Source: Diatrype stigma
Taxonomy: Eukaryota; Ascomycota; Sordariomycetes; Xylariales; Diatrypaceae
Length of the DNA stretch: 64,000 bases
Assembly: GCA_022225965.2 (NCBI GenBank)
Contig: JAKJXP020000012.1
Coordinates: 603,082 to 667,081, forward strand
Reading direction: 5' to 3'
A program made the translations under genes and the position numbers. Under the pieces are notes generated by a model, which was not told where the DNA came from, did no database searches, and saw only the letters and a program-made list of their open reading frames with translations. This document shows, piece after piece, positions 22,631 through 36,681 of this stretch (positions are counted from its first letter, which is position 1; the number at the start of each line of letters is the position of its first letter).

Positions 22631-24206
22631 CGAGGCAGGACCTGCGTGCGTAATGTAAGATGAGAACGGGCGTGTGTGTCTCGTGTTGTACTGTACGGTC
22701 TAGAACCTCCCAGGTAGCCAAAGCGGTAAATGCCATTCTGGTATGACGACAGCACATCGTTTGATATTTTCCCCAATGTCTTAACACAGTGATGCCGAAG
22801 TTCAGGGCGGAAGGAATCCGCGTACAACCGACGATGATCTTTTGGGCTTAAAGACCGCTGACCTCGAGTACCTCCAGTGGAAGGGTCACTGTATCCACCT
22901 CTCGCCCTGAGGCCATTTCCTTTCCGGTGGTTCCCTCTATTCATGGTGACCAGGACAATATTGTACAACTGGAGAGGCTTTCATCAGCAAACGAGCTGTC
23001 ATGGTTGCATGGTTTGGAGATGTGACAAGATCCAATGCAATAGGTATGTATATGGTGTCATCATGTTGAGATCTAGCTTTCTGGCCGCAGTTAGCCCAAC
23101 GTTCATAGCTTCAGGGAGTACTATATCGATCAGCTGTCGTCAGCATTTAAAGTTGAAATCATACGTAGTATGACAGGGAGCTCACAATCTAACTTACAAT
23201 TTATCTCTACAATTTCCCGGAGCCTCGGTTTAGGTTCTTAGTCACAGCATTGCCCCAAGACCCCCATGTAAGTGAACAAAAGCCCATTTCATACGGTGTC
23301 ACACTAGCGACTGAGCGGTGTATGCATTTCAACACTTGGGTGGGAGTTAGTATCGAATAATAATCAATGATACTGAGGCGCCCTAGTTATGTCGGTGCTT
23401 GTATAAGTCACCATGAATTTGGGTGAGTAATGCCCTATGTTAGCGTGAAGCTATTCTTAAGGTACAATGATTTACACCCAGCGTGATTGAAGCCTCATAT
23501 ATTATGGGGCTTCTAGTATTCAGCTGTTTGTTACATCAACCTCATGTCGAAGTGTAAGGTGACGTTTGGTATAAGACGGAATCATCCCGACAAGGCTTTG
23601 AGTAGTGTCATCTGGCTTACTCCGTTACAGTGTCGCTTACTCACCAGAACACCGTGTTGCAATAGCGTTGGTGAAGGTAGCTGACAGGCTGGGCTGGATC
23701 CCGTCGTGATGACGCCAGCTATAAGCGCTACGCTCCAATGAAAAAGGGGCGCCGGATCGCGAGGGGGCCCTAGTGAACATCAACGACTACATACTTCAGA
23801 GAACTTCTAGTAACTAATTGGTATGTGTTGGAATCAAATAGGGTTGTATACAGGGCGACAAGCTGATGCCCATGGTGTCCTGAACTACGATTGGTTGATT
23901 GGTAGGAGCTGAATGAATGACCCCATTCAACATAGCACTGAGATATGAGACCTACAGGTGTACTTGGGCTTGCCAAGACCAGGCCAAATTTAGAGCACCT
24001 TCCTAAACGCACGAGAATACTCACCATCTCACCTCTGAGTAGGAATGCCAGTGTACAGAATAATCCGTAAATAAAAGAATGATGGGCTAATCTTTTGGGT
24101 ATAAGAAGCCTCTTGCTCCTGCACTTTGATCGACATCCAAGACAACCATCTCTGGCAAGTACTGTCAACAAACCCCTATCGTCCGACAGTCATATCACCA
24201 GTCACA
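22631..24206. other. Spacer of about 1.6 kb, nothing recognised
   Basis: Beyond the SurE 3' UTR only short frames are found. I see no repeats or RNA genes. Confidence 0.4.
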
Positions 24207-24983
24207 ATGCTGTTCGCAACCATACCCAGCCTGCTCGTGGCACTCGGCGCCTCCGCCGCCCAGGCCACCCAGAGCTTCTCCAACACCGGCACGAAGGCGG
24301 GCTGGGACCAGATCTACACGGAGGACAAGGGCACCGTCGACGAGGTGACCAACATCGTGTACAAGGGCCCGACGGCGCTCAAGATGACGCAGACGTGGGA
24401 CCCCAGCTGGACGGGGCGCTTCCACTCGGAGGTGTTCCACTACAACGCGTACAAGAAGGGCGACGCGGGCTTCTACGGGTTCGCGTTCCGGCTGCAGGAG
24501 AACTGGGAGTTCAACGGCGACCAGTCGTACAACCTGGCGCAGTTCATCACGGACTTCTCGGACCTGGGCTGCGGCGAGGACTCGATGCCGTCGGCCATGG
24601 TCTTCCTCGAGGGCGACCAGATCGGCACGCGCGTCAAGTACGGCGACGTGTGCCCCACCAGCAGCCAGAAGTCCACCTACTGGCGCGACCTCAAGACCGT
24701 CACGCCCGGCGTCTGGCACCGCGTCGTCATCCAGGCCAGCTGGAAGAGCGACAGCACCGGCTACTACAAGATGTGGTACGACGGCGAGAAGGTCGCCGAG
24801 CACTACGACATCGCGACCACCGTCAGCGACGGCCGCGCCTTCCAGTTCCGCGTCGGCCTGTACGCGAACGGCTGGCATGACGACGCCGGGGGTTACACCG
24901 GAAGCCAGACCTTCCGACAGGTCTGGTTCGACCAGATCGGTCTGGGTTCAGAGTTTAAGGATGCCGACCCTGACCAGTGGTAA
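24207..24983 (+). CDS. Secreted polysaccharide lyase, PL20 (glucuronan lyase)-like
   Basis: A single exon of 258 residues. The ATG at 24207 gives a clean signal peptide (MLFATIPSLLVALGASAAQA). The earlier in-frame ATG at 24126 would bury it. The mature part is a beta-jelly-roll-like sequence rich in Trp, Tyr and Phe: TQTWDPSWTGRFHSEVFHY, GFYGFAFRLQENWEF, YNLAQFITDF, PGVWHRVVIQASWKSD, YKMWYDGEKVAEHYD and FRVGLYANGWHDD. The pattern fits fungal PL20 endo-beta-1,4-glucuronan lyases and the wider heparin-lyase-like clan (PF14099-type). It would cleave uronic-acid polysaccharides outside the cell by beta-elimination. Catalytic residues are not assigned here. PL14 or PL7-like lyases are less likely. 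Confidence 0.82.
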   Translation: MLFATIPSLLVALGASAAQATQSFSNTGTKAGWDQIYTEDKGTVDEVTNIVYKGPTALKMTQTWDPSWTGRFHSEVFHYNAYKKGDAGFYGFAFRLQENWEFNGDQSYNLAQFITDFSDLGCGEDSMPSAMVFLEGDQIGTRVKYGDVCPTSSQKSTYWRDLKTVTPGVWHRVVIQASWKSDSTGYYKMWYDGEKVAEHYDIATTVSDGRAFQFRVGLYANGWHDDAGGYTGSQTFRQVWFDQIGLGSEFKDADPDQW

Positions 24984-25619
24984 AATACAACCAAAGCAAA
25001 GCAAGCAAGACCCTCGAACAGATATTGCGGGATGATCATGATGAGGGCGATCGGCGATTCGTGGAGTACAGATGGAACACAGTGTTGCTGTTTTGCTACA
25101 CACATCGATTTATCAACTTATGGGGTTGGGGAGGAAGGGGTCTTATTATTTCCACGTTCATTAAGTACCAACAATAAAAAGTGCCGAGTGCTCAAGTTTA
25201 TCAATATCCGCTGTGGTTGATGATATCTTGAGAGCCCCCCTTATCTGCGCTTTTTCGCCCAACTACGACATATGTATAAAACCAACCACGATAGTTGTTG
25301 ATTACCTGCTTATGTCCCGTATGAGACAGCCCTGGGATTGATCACACCGCTCTCTCAAATATTATCGTGCGCTTTTCTAGTAGACGTTGTCTGCCATTTG
25401 TCATATTATAGACGGCACTGCTTCATTCCCTTTCGGTAAGGCCCGTTCACTTGACTGTTTCTTAGTCTATGCTAGGGATCCTCCACTCTATACCATCCTC
25501 ACGCGTGAATTTTCTCCTCTATGCACCTTTGGTCTATAGGGTATGTCCGACCTCCCATTATCAATCCCCATCACCCATTCCCATCCCCAAACAATCCACG
25601 CTCGCTCTGGAAACATCCT
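24984..25619. other. Tail-to-tail spacer
   Basis: About 640 bases between convergent genes. Nothing recognised beyond presumed 3' UTRs. Confidence 0.45.
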
Positions 25620-25841
25620 CTAGAGGTCGGAAGTGTTTTGAAGCGCGCTTTCAACGTCTTCAATAGACAGCTTGCTCTTGGGCTTCGGCTGGGGCTTTGG
25701 CTGGGGCTTCGGCTTTGCGACGCCGGTAGTGTCATACTGCAATCCTTGTGTTAGTCTAAGGGCGCGGGATATGAGAATAGTCGTACTTACGGCGCCACGG
25801 CCCATATCGACGACGGTGATCTCTTCTTGAGTTGAGTACAT
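25620..25841 (-). CDS. Tiny conserved-looking protein (55 residues) with a Lys-Pro repeat
   Basis: Two exons, 25841-25791 and 25736-25620, are separated by a 54-base intron (GTAAGT donor, TGCAG acceptor) in phase 0. The protein starts MYSTQEEITVVDMGRGAYD, continues with a KPKPQPKPQPKPKSK spacer and ends LSIEDVESALQNTSDL. The perfect donor and acceptor and the Asp/Glu-rich helical C-terminus argue that it is coding. It is too short for the usual gene finders. I recognise no family. The upstream leader on the minus strand is CA-rich. Confidence 0.6.
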   Translation of the reverse strand: MYSTQEEITVVDMGRGAVSTTILISRALRLTQGLQYDTTGVAKPKPQPKPQPKPKSKLSIEDVESALQNTSDL

Positions 25842-27980
25842 TGTGGTAGTGAGAGTTTGGTTTGTGGTGGATCTTGTTATAGTAGAACGAGCGGTGATGT
25901 CTCTGGCCTTGGGTCGAATCGACAACTTGTGGTATTTGTGGTATCTGTGGTTGTGATGATGAGAAGCTGAGAAAGGTTGACGATACGGTTCCAGACCGAA
26001 GTCTTATATAGATATTTCTCCCCAAGTCCAAGAGACGCCCCTTAGTATTGTCCAGTTCATTCCTGAGGACCATGTTGGCATTCCGTATTGTCATTTAGTC
26101 TACAATATCGGGTATGCAGAGCCTCTGGCCCCCAGGCACTACGGCGTTCCCATTGTGTGAAACATAAGCTGCATACCGCACTATACGAGCATACCGAATT
26201 GACGGCCTGGTGTCTCTCGGAATAAGGAAACGAAAGAGCCTCATGTATCACATGCAATGCATTGTGTTTGCACGGTAATGGTGGTTCTAGTTACTACAAT
26301 ATCAACTTTCTAGCACAGAAGGGCCGTAAGCCAATGTGAGGCACTATTGACATCAATTCGGAAAGCAAACTTATTTGACATAATACGGGGGATTGACAAT
26401 ACTGTAGGAGCAAGAATAGGGAGTGGAGGGCAATATAAATGTCGTGATATCCTCTTCATTGGCATTGATACTAACACCATGCCCCGTGGCCTTTGATATG
26501 ACCATCGTCAGAGTTTGCTATAGAACCACGAATAGGGGACTACTAGACGAATCTGTACTATACAGACCATATTGCAGATTAACCAAAATGTTTCAGCCCT
26601 TTTCTGAAGGACCTGCATATTGTTCCACATCCTACCGCGGGGATGGGTGCCTATGGCTTCCGTGCATGAACGAGATGCAGAATCTCCTCTTCCCCGTACA
26701 TGTGACTCGGAATATGTTATTCGGTTAGCTTTCCGCTATGTTTCCCGGCAAAGCCCAGAGCAGGTGTGTCATAAGTGGAATTGGGCTTCGCCAACATGAG
26801 TATAAGCTCAGGGAGGTTCGGGAGTTCGGGATTCTCATCTTCTTACATTGCGCCTTGATCACCTACCTTTGAGTGTTGTCTTGTAGAGTGCGTGCCCCAA
26901 TGAGACTGATGCCTACGAAGTTTGCGGTGTAATAAACTACCGGTTGGATAGGGGCACAAAAATGGACTTCCATTGCAACATGGCTTGGCAATTGGCACAG
27001 GACTACGCCCCTTTTCATATTCTGAATGTCCCTTACGTGACCCGGGTACCTGATCCTTTGGAGGCTGCTAAGTCGCACCAAAATGTGCACATGTGGCTAA
27101 AATACCATAACAACATTGCAATTCAAGCCACAAAAAGATTTTCGTAGCATGGATCCCCAGCTTAAGAGTCTGTTTTCCCCTTCGCCTCCTGAAAAGAATC
27201 TTCGCATACATGACTATGTCCACTAATGACATGCCTTATCGCTCTATCCCATATGAAAATTTGGGTGTTGTGTGCGGAGATAAACGAACTGCTTCGTATT
27301 ATTCCCGAATATGGGAGTCGTGACCCGAGACCTCCCACATTCGAGGCGCAAACATGTGTATGACAGTACCAGTATAGCAAACACGATCCAACTGTGTTGG
27401 GAACATTCCGAGTGATGTGTCCCACATCTAATAGGAGGTCAAAGACTAGGGTGCCGAGTCAAGGATATCGTGTTAATACCTTAAAGATACTGGAGCATTA
27501 CAAGAAGGCGACAATGGTTACGACGATTACACGTATGCTTCAGGTTGGAAGCCACCATAATACGACCTGAGATCCACTAGGAATTTCCATCAAGGGCCAC
27601 AATAAAGGGGGGCCAAGTCCTGGTATGCTCAAACATTTCTAGGATCAGATTGTAGACACCTCTCTGGAATATGGAGTATTGGCTCATAGCAGACAGATAG
27701 CCACCCAGGCACACTACCAAGCGGCCAAGATAGTCCATACGTGAAACAGCCATGCTACATGCTAATAATTCAAATCAAGCACAGGTCGTTGTCCTCAGTA
27801 TTCGGTAAAGGATAGGGAGAACCTAAAGCAATTTCATTATCATCAACCACTACCGCTAGTAGTAGAGCCCTGAGCTCTTTTTTATGGCATGTACGAACAA
27901 ACTGACTGTCAGACGACTGTGCTCATGGATCCGCTATCTCTTCCTGCTTTCCCCCGTCTTTCATTCTTGCGCAACTAACC
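25842..27980. other. Spacer of about 2.1 kb, nothing recognised
   Basis: AT-balanced DNA with scattered short frames on both strands. None shows motifs or splice continuity. The right end is the 3' UTR of phosphoglucomutase. Confidence 0.4.
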
Positions 27981-29925
<1,945 letters not shown>

Positions 29926-30925
29926 GTTGAAAGGAAGTAATGATATTAATGAGGTGTGTAGGTTGGTGTAGACAGATGCTTAGTTCAAGGGTGAAAACGG
30001 CGGTTCCACGTCCTGCTTTATAGTGTCGACTAAGTATGTAAGTTGGATCCTGGGGGAATAGGGAGGAAAGCTCCTAATGTCAGTGCTAGCTCGTGAAAAT
30101 GTGACGACAGCAAGGCAGGTATGGCGGGGTTCCCTACATACCTCCTATACTACGTATGTACCTCCATGCTACCATCCACCGGACCGCCGCCCATCCCACG
30201 CCAAAAGTAGAATGACCTCATTTTGGAGGTGGGGTGTGGCGTCGCTACTGGAAATCACTGGACTGCGGTCTGGATTGCACCAGCTTGAACCACGCATTCC
30301 TACATGCCGTTATGTACATCAACTATGTACAGCCAACTCCACAGTTACCAATAGTTATCTTTAAAACTGTACCACACGGCCAACTTCTAGGCATAGAGAC
30401 AGTGCGATTAGGGGTCTACGCACATATCGTCGTTATGCCAAAGTTTGTTGCCGGTGTAACTTCAGGGGTCTGAGGGGTCGGAGGGGTCTAGAAAGCTTGA
30501 TGGGCAGATGCATGTCTGCATGTCTGCATGTCTGCACGGGATGTGAGATGCATCTCGACCCAACACCAATAATTCACGTAATACCCCTCTGATGCCGCCT
30601 GATTCCGGCTGGAATATTAAGGCAATTCCTTTGGCTATAATCCCTCCGTACTCGTATTAGATTTTGACTTGCCCTCGTACGTCTCCTGGGGAATACCGTA
30701 TGTGGCATCCGTGGCTTTATCGAATTCGACGCCAATATTATGAGTTCAGCCGCATCAGAGTCAGAGGGCACTTCTGATCAATAGCTGTTCACCCTTATAT
30801 ATCGATAGGCATTTCGTACATAGTTAAGTCGAAGCCACCACGATATTATGAGAGGATCAGGCTAGCTGAATCTATCGGGCCCAATCGTATTTTATTATAT
30901 TTTTGCGTGTTGCCCCTGCTAGTTA
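29926..30925. other. Spacer of about 1 kb with two short tandem repeats
   Basis: Promoter side of phosphoglucomutase at left and 3' UTR of the oligoribonuclease at right. It holds short arrays at 30464-30490 and 30510-30533, listed separately. No gene seen. Confidence 0.45.
30464..30533. repeat. Two adjacent short tandem repeats
   Basis: 30464-30490 holds three 9-base units of the form AGGGGTCNN. 30510-30533 holds three perfect GCATGTCT units. They lie 19 bases apart in otherwise unique DNA. Confidence 0.85.
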
Positions 30926-31590
30926 TCAATTTGCAGAAGCCTTTTTCGCGCCACCGGTATTTTCCGTCTTGCTGAATATGACCTCTTTGTAATACCGAGC
31001 CTCCTCGATGCTCTCCAGGATATCCTCCTTGGCTTGGTGGAGGCCCTGCTTCATCGGCGCCTTGTTGACCACCTCCCGGGGACACCACCGCCGCGCCGCC
31101 TCCTTCAGGCTGCTGACGTCCAGGAGGCGATGGTGCAGGTGATCAACGACCCTCCTGTAGGGCTCCTTCCTAAGGAACGCCCGGTCGGCATGCACGCTGT
31201 TCCCGGCCAGGAGCGCCCCCGGGTGCGGGATATGCTTCTTGATGTACGCGAGCAGCTCGTCGGCTGCCTGCTCCGGCGTCACCGTCGAGGACACCACGGC
31301 ATCTGTCAGCCCGCTCTTCGCGTGTGTGCGCGTGCACCACTCGTCCATCAGGTCCATCCTCTCCTTCGTCTGGTGCACCACCGTGCCCCAGCCCTGCTCG
31401 TCGACGACCTGGAGATCCGCCGTCGTGATGATGCAGAAGATCTCGATGATCTCGTCACTGTCGGGGTCGAGACCCGTCATCTAGGATCACCTGTCAGCCA
31501 ACCAAGTCCAGTGCGAAAGCAGGCAAGATTGTTTTCTTCTTGTTCTCTTACTTCGCAGTCGATCCATACTAGATCTCCGTTAGTCGCCAT
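30926..31590 (-). CDS. Oligoribonuclease (DEDDh 3'-5' exonuclease, REX2/ORN)
   Basis: Two exons, 31590-31552 and 31480-30926, give 197 residues. The intron falls exactly between WIDCE and MTGLD, inside the first exonuclease motif that supplies the catalytic Asp11 and Glu13. The remaining motifs are ALLAGNSVHADRAFL (second catalytic Asp), HRLLDVSSLKEAARRW, and HQAKEDILESI with the DEDDh His and last Asp. The enzyme degrades 2-5-nt RNA fragments. The yeast homologue is mitochondrial. Here the N-terminus is only about 8 residues before the first motif, so no presequence is visible and cytosolic action is possible. It is divergent from SPT3. Confidence 0.93.
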
Positions 31591-32406
31591 TTTTGGGTTT
31601 CCTGAATTTTGTTTTTTATATGTTTGGTCGAAGTAAAATCGTTAGGTAAGGTAAGAAAGAGCTTCAGGACCCTTTAATGGTACCTATGTCCAAGTTAATG
31701 TTCAGTTAATCTGCCACCTCACATTAAGTTAACATACCGGTATGTATATATGTAACAGGTATATTGTACGGATAAGCCTAACGACATAAGTACAGGTACA
31801 GTTATAGTAGTAGGTTGGTGGGTTTAATGTGACACTTGGAGCTGCCAAAGTACTGACTACCTACATGAATAGTATGTCGACCGCACTGGAAGTGTGAATG
31901 CCCTCGGAATTATTAGTAGCTGGTACATACTTTGTCGCTCCATAGATTCCCCACATTGGTATGAGGCCAGACCTAAACCTTTAACCGCAACATTGGGACC
32001 TTCAATTCGAACAATTGGAATCAAATGCACTTGCATCTTCGATTATCACTTTTGGTTTCCTGATACTTACACTTATTCAGGTATAACACACACAGCTCTA
32101 CAACAATAGTTTTTGGGCCCAGTTTCATCCCTAGGAGATATATTCTCGTTTCTTTGGAACTTTTTGGGGAACATTCGCTTGCTCGTGGCATCGCGATCCC
32201 AGCTCGTTCTTTCCCTTGTTCCCGAGCCTTGTACCCATCTACACATCTACACACTCACGCCCTCTACATCTCTCCCAATCATCTATTTGGCTATCCCCAC
32301 CTATTGTACCTCAAGAGTGACTACCTACTTACACCTAAAGTTCTCACTCCGTCTGCTATTACTCTTACTCCAACCGTAGCACTTGCCCACCCACCCATTC
32401 GTCAAG
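31591..32406. promoter_or_regulatory. Divergent promoter region between oligoribonuclease and SPT3
   Basis: About 820 bases shared by head-to-head housekeeping genes. The SPT3 side has a long pyrimidine-rich leader (TCTCACTCCGTC, TTACTCTTACTCC). The middle is AT-rich with many TACC/GGTA words. No reading frame convinces. Confidence 0.4.
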
Positions 32407-33417
32407 ATGGCGGACAACAACAGCAACAAGCAGCACAAGTACCGGCAGGAGATCCAGCAGATGATGTACGTGTCGGGGGAGACGGGGGAGCCGTCGACGG
32501 AGACGACGGCGATGATCGAGGAGATCGTGCGGCAGCAGGTGATCGAGATGCTGCGGGCGTGCACGGAGCTGGCGGCGCGGCGCGGCGTGCGCACCATCAC
32601 CATCAACGACCTGATCTTCCAGATCCGCGACGACGCGCCCAAGGTGTCGCGGCTGCGCACCTTCCTGTCCTGGAAGGACGTGCGCAAGAGCGCCAAGGAC
32701 TCGGACGAGAAGGGCGGCGACGCCGACCTCGGTGGCGTGGGCGACGACCCGACCGGAGGCGTTGGCGTCGTGGGCGGGCCCGGCGGTGTGCCCGGCGCCG
32801 GCCCGGTCCCCGTCGAGGAGGCCGCCAAGAAGAACAAGAAGGCCAAGGTGAAGCTGCCCTGGGAGCCCTCGTCCTTCTACAGCCAGGAGGTGCCCGAGCG
32901 CGACGACGAGGAGGACGAGGAGGAAGAGGAGATGAACTTCATCACGCTGCAGCGGCTGCAGAAGGCCGACGAGCGCACCAAGGCCATGACGCGCGAGGAG
33001 TACGTGACGTGGTCCGAGTACCGGCAGGCGTCCTTCACCTACCGCAAGGGCAAGCGGTTTCGCGAGTGGGCGGGGTTCGGCATCGTGACGGACAGTAAGC
33101 CGTCCGACGACATCGTCGATATCCTCGGCTTCCTCACCTTCGAGATGGTCCAGACCCTGACCGAGGAGGCGCTCAAGATCAAGGAGCAGGAGGACCTGTG
33201 GAAGGAGCGCAGCGGCGGCGAGAACGGCAGCAGCAACAGCAAGAAGCGGAAGCTAGCGCCCCAGGGCCTGTTCGACCCGCCCAGCGAGGGCCGCACCCCC
33301 GTCGAGACCCGCCACGTCCAGGAGGCCTTCCGCCGGCTCCAGACCCGCCCCATCAAGCTGCGGGCCATGCTGAACGGCACGCGGCTGATGCAGAGGACGA
33401 ACTTGAAGCTGTTCTGA
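32407..33417 (+). CDS. spt3: SPT3, histone-fold subunit of the SAGA coactivator
   Basis: A single exon of 336 residues from the ATG at 32407. The N-terminal histone fold begins [15 protein letters not shown] and continues [34 protein letters not shown] and [13 protein letters not shown], all diagnostic for Spt3. The C-terminal second histone-fold half has [45 protein letters not shown] and [19 protein letters not shown]. Between them lies a species-variable Gly/Pro-rich linker and an acidic run. Spt3 pairs internally in SAGA and helps deliver TBP to promoters in the nucleus. It is convergent with PPM1 across about 380 bases. Confidence 0.96.
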   Translation: MADNNSNKQHKYRQEIQQMMYVSGETGEPSTETTAMIEEIVRQQVIEMLRACTELAARRGVRTITINDLIFQIRDDAPKVSRLRTFLSWKDVRKSAKDSDEKGGDADLGGVGDDPTGGVGVVGGPGGVPGAGPVPVEEAAKKNKKAKVKLPWEPSSFYSQEVPERDDEEDEEEEEMNFITLQRLQKADERTKAMTREEYVTWSEYRQASFTYRKGKRFREWAGFGIVTDSKPSDDIVDILGFLTFEMVQTLTEEALKIKEQEDLWKERSGGENGSSNSKKRKLAPQGLFDPPSEGRTPVETRHVQEAFRRLQTRPIKLRAMLNGTRLMQRTNLKLF

Positions 33418-33793
33418 AGCGGACGCGGGATGGTTTCAGTGCTTACGTGGCTGTCAAGACATGGTTGGAATCGCGGGAGAAGCTGATGGAACTGGATGGT
33501 GGTACTTATTTTGTTCATTTTCGGTATACCCAGGTTGGAAAAGGCGTTTCACGGTTTTTTGCAGCGATTGCCATTTGATATCAACAAAACCGTTGGTATC
33601 GTTTAACGGATAGACTCATTCCTTACATCTAATACAAACGATGTTTATAAGACATCATCATGCGCTAATTGACAGTCTCACGGTGACCACGTTGCAGCGT
33701 TGCCATTGCATTGCAAAATGATATAGTACCGACTGCTTGCTTGATCGAATCCCAGCAACACATGCCCTCTCACAAACAATTATATATAATACC

Positions 33794-35260
33794 TCAACCC
33801 GCACCACCTCCGCCCCCTTCCCAGCCCTCAAATCCCCTCCCCCTCCACCCCCAAGCCACGACATAATGCGCCGCGAGCAGGTTCCACTCCTCGACCTCAT
33901 CGAGCCCCTCGAGCCCATCGACGCGCTCCTTCTCACCGTCGGGAACCCACTCCCTCCAGACATCCTCCACGGTGCGGGCCTCGGCGCCGCCTTCGAAGCC
34001 CGCGGCCCGCAGGCGCGCGGTCTGCGCCGCCGCCGTCCCGTACGCGTCCAGCGACGGCATGCGGATGCGCCGCGCCGCCAGGTTCGCCACCATCTGCCGC
34101 CCGAACGCGTCGTCCGGCCGGATCGGCTCGTATAGCACCACGGCTAGGTCCGCGATCCCCGCCGTCCCCGCGCCCTCGCCGCTACCGGCGAAGTACTCGA
34201 TCACCGCCCGCGACTGCGCCGCCTCCAGATAGCAGAGGCAGCACTCCGACACCAGCAGCGTCGGCACGTCGCGCCGCAGGCCCCGGAGCGGCGGCGCCCC
34301 CGGCCGCACGAGGTCCCGCAGGTCGCGCCCGTGGCACCAGTACTCGCATCCGTTCGGCAGCTCGCCGCTGCCGCCGCCGCTGCTCCAACACGTTGTTGAA
34401 TTCGTTGCCGTTCTGGTCCCGTTCTCGTCGTTGGGGTCCTCGGATGTGGTGGTGGTGATGGGAACAGACGCCGGGTCCGGTACGATGTTCCGCAGCGGCG
34501 GCACGGCCCGCACCAGCTGCAGCTTCTTGGCCGCCACGGCCGGGAAGTCGATCTCGTGGTAGATGAGATCCGTCTGCGGGGGTTGCGCCTGTGGGCCGAA
34601 CAGCCGGAACACCCGCGTGTCGGTGCCGGCGCCCAGGGAGACGATCTGTCGCTTGCCCCCTCCACCTTCACCACCACCACCGCGAAGAAACGACGAGATC
34701 AAGCGGTCGAGCGCTGCTGTCCGCGCGTAGGTCCCTGTTCTCTACTTTAGCACATTCCCCCCTTTCGCTACTTAAGCTACCTAAGGCCGGAAAGTCAAAC
34801 AAGCCACACCTTCCCAACTTCCCACCTTCCACCTCCGCACGCCCCGCGGCCTTTTCCAGGAATACAGAAGCGGGACGAACCAAGGAGGTAGGAACCGGGG
34901 AACAAGTTGTTAAACGAGGATGAGGACTATGGGGTTTTTTGTTATTAACTTACCTCGATTGATAATGGGGAGTCTCCGGGTGGCCTGTCCGACGGTAGGC
35001 CGCTGCACGAAGAACTGCGCGAACGGGTCGTCGAGGTAGCCGAGGTCGACGGCGCTCATGCGCGACACGGCAGCGTCCGTGTCGGTCCCCTGGATGACGG
35101 CATCGCGGCCGGCTGCAGCGGCGGCGGCGGATGAGGGCGAGGGTGGTGGGTGGAGACCGCCGCCGCTGCCGCCGCCCCGCCCGCGATTGCGACCACCGCC
35201 ACGACCCCCGCCCCTGGAACCTCGCAGGGAGAGGAGGTTCGGTATCGAAGGCGCAGACAT
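33794..35260 (-). CDS. ppm1: Leucine carboxyl methyltransferase 1 (PPM1), protein phosphatase 2A modifier
   Basis: Two exons, 35260-34954 and 34734-33794, give 415 residues. The enzyme methylates the C-terminal Leu of the PP2A catalytic subunit with S-adenosylmethionine. Motifs: [20 protein letters not shown], then [15 protein letters not shown] across the intron, the SAM-binding [46 protein letters not shown] and the C-terminal [15 protein letters not shown]. The N-terminus (residues 10-35) is an Arg-Gly-rich segment that other fungal PPM1 proteins also show to a degree. A low-complexity Thr/Ser/Asn insert follows VPPLRN. Exon 2 is extremely GC-rich. Confidence 0.94.
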
Positions 35261-35818
35261 AGGTAGATAGGTACCTTAGTGGGCAGTTGGCTACGACGAT
35301 ATGAAAATGGAAGGCCTCTTCTTTGGTATGGGAGACTTTTAGCCTGCGGCGGCGCGGTCGGTGATGTAATGGCGCGTCTACCCGCCTGTCGTGGGATCTT
35401 TTCGGGTCTTTTTGGGGGGAAACGTCCCGGTGCCTGGGGGCTTGCATGTGGTCACTGGTGTGGGGCTGGTACATGTATGTACGTTCAAGGGGGTACCGGG
35501 ATACAAGTACTGGGCAACAGGCGCAGGCCACATGCACCAACTTTAGGTTGGGCGTTTGGTAGTTACATACCTGTATGTACATGTATAGCTATATCCTCCA
35601 TCATTTGCTCCTCAGGCTGAATTTCTGTCTTCATGTTTACAACAAGCTCATGATCGTGATTTATGCCGGGGAGAACAAAGGCCAAGTGAACTACAGTATA
35701 GTCCGGTATTCAGCACCAGGCTATCGAGTTTCTATTTAATACGCATGTACGAAACCGAGGTCAAGTTCTTGGAATTCACAAGGATTCCCATAAGTGAAGT
35801 TCAACTGGCTCCCCCGTG
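35261..35818. other. Spacer upstream of PPM1
   Basis: About 560 bases holding the PPM1 promoter and the 3' UTR of the esterase. A TACATGTATGTAC palindrome-like patch occurs near 35470. Nothing coding. Confidence 0.45.
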
Positions 35819-36681
35819 TCAGTCCGCGCGAACGAGAGGCTCTTGACCCGTCGCAGCGTCCGTCTTCGCGGACCAACAGGCCTGGCACGTCTCGAGCAGC
35901 TTGTCTGCCCTGGCTGCGCTGAACGCGTTCACGAGGGCGGGGTACCAGACGTTGGCCATCTTCCGATCGCCGGAGTCGTTGGGGTGGAGGCCGTCGCGGA
36001 GGTCGGCGGTGCTGCTGAAACCCGCGTACTGGTCCACGACCCAGATCGGGGAATCGGTGCTGTTGAGACACTGGGCCCATGTGACGATGGCGCTGTTCAG
36101 GCTTTGAACGATGCCCAGGCCGTCGAATGCGTTCGGAATGATCTGGGCGACCTGGCTTTGTGAGTTAGCATAGGTAAGGGCTCGACGCACGGGGTGAATA
36201 GGAGCCTTTTTTGGGTGTAGAAAGATGGCATGTCCAGACGCCCACTCACTATGATCTTCATCCTTGGGTTGCTATTCCTCATATCGCCTACTAGCACTGT
36301 GAAGGCGGCGATGATCTCGGGAACCTGCCTTCCCTGAAGAAGATCGTTGGTGCCCAGATGAACCGTGATCACGTCGGCCGGGTTCGCCTGGAGCCACACA
36401 GGGAGTAACCTCAAGTTGGCGATACCGACTGCCAAGAAGCCCGAGTGCCCCTCGTTATCGCGATCGTACGCCGCATCGCCGCAGGAGTTGTCTAGCTTGC
36501 TGCTGCCGACCCAGTCCACGTCTGCCCACTCGGTCGTCTGCAACATCTGCCAGAGCTGCGAGCGCCAGCAGATGACCTCCGTGATTGAGTCGCCCAACGG
36601 CATGTACCGTAGCTTCACCTTTTGGGCGACGGCCGCGCCACAAAAAAGGGCGGCGAGGGGAAGAAGCCTATGGGTGAGCAT
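35819..36681 (-). CDS. Secreted SGNH/GDSL esterase, CE3-like (acetyl xylan esterase type)
   Basis: Two exons, 36681-36250 and 36151-35819, give 254 residues. The intron starts GTGAGT and ends GCCAG, joining KIIV to AQIIPNAFDG in frame. Signal peptide MLTHRLLPLAALFCGAAVA. Block I is YMPLGDSITE with nucleophile Ser32. The block III oxyanion loop is VHLGTNDLLQG. Block V is DGLHPNDSGDRKM with Asp197 and His200. This order matches carbohydrate esterase family 3 and related secreted SGNH hydrolases that remove acetyl groups from xylan. The substrate is inferred from family only. The C-terminal Cys-rich end (LLETCQACW) may form a disulfide. Confidence 0.9.

Noticed and set aside
22333..22968. 211-codon minus-strand frame
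   Set aside because: Its upstream-coding half is the antisense shadow of the GC-rich SurE exon, and the rest is spacer.
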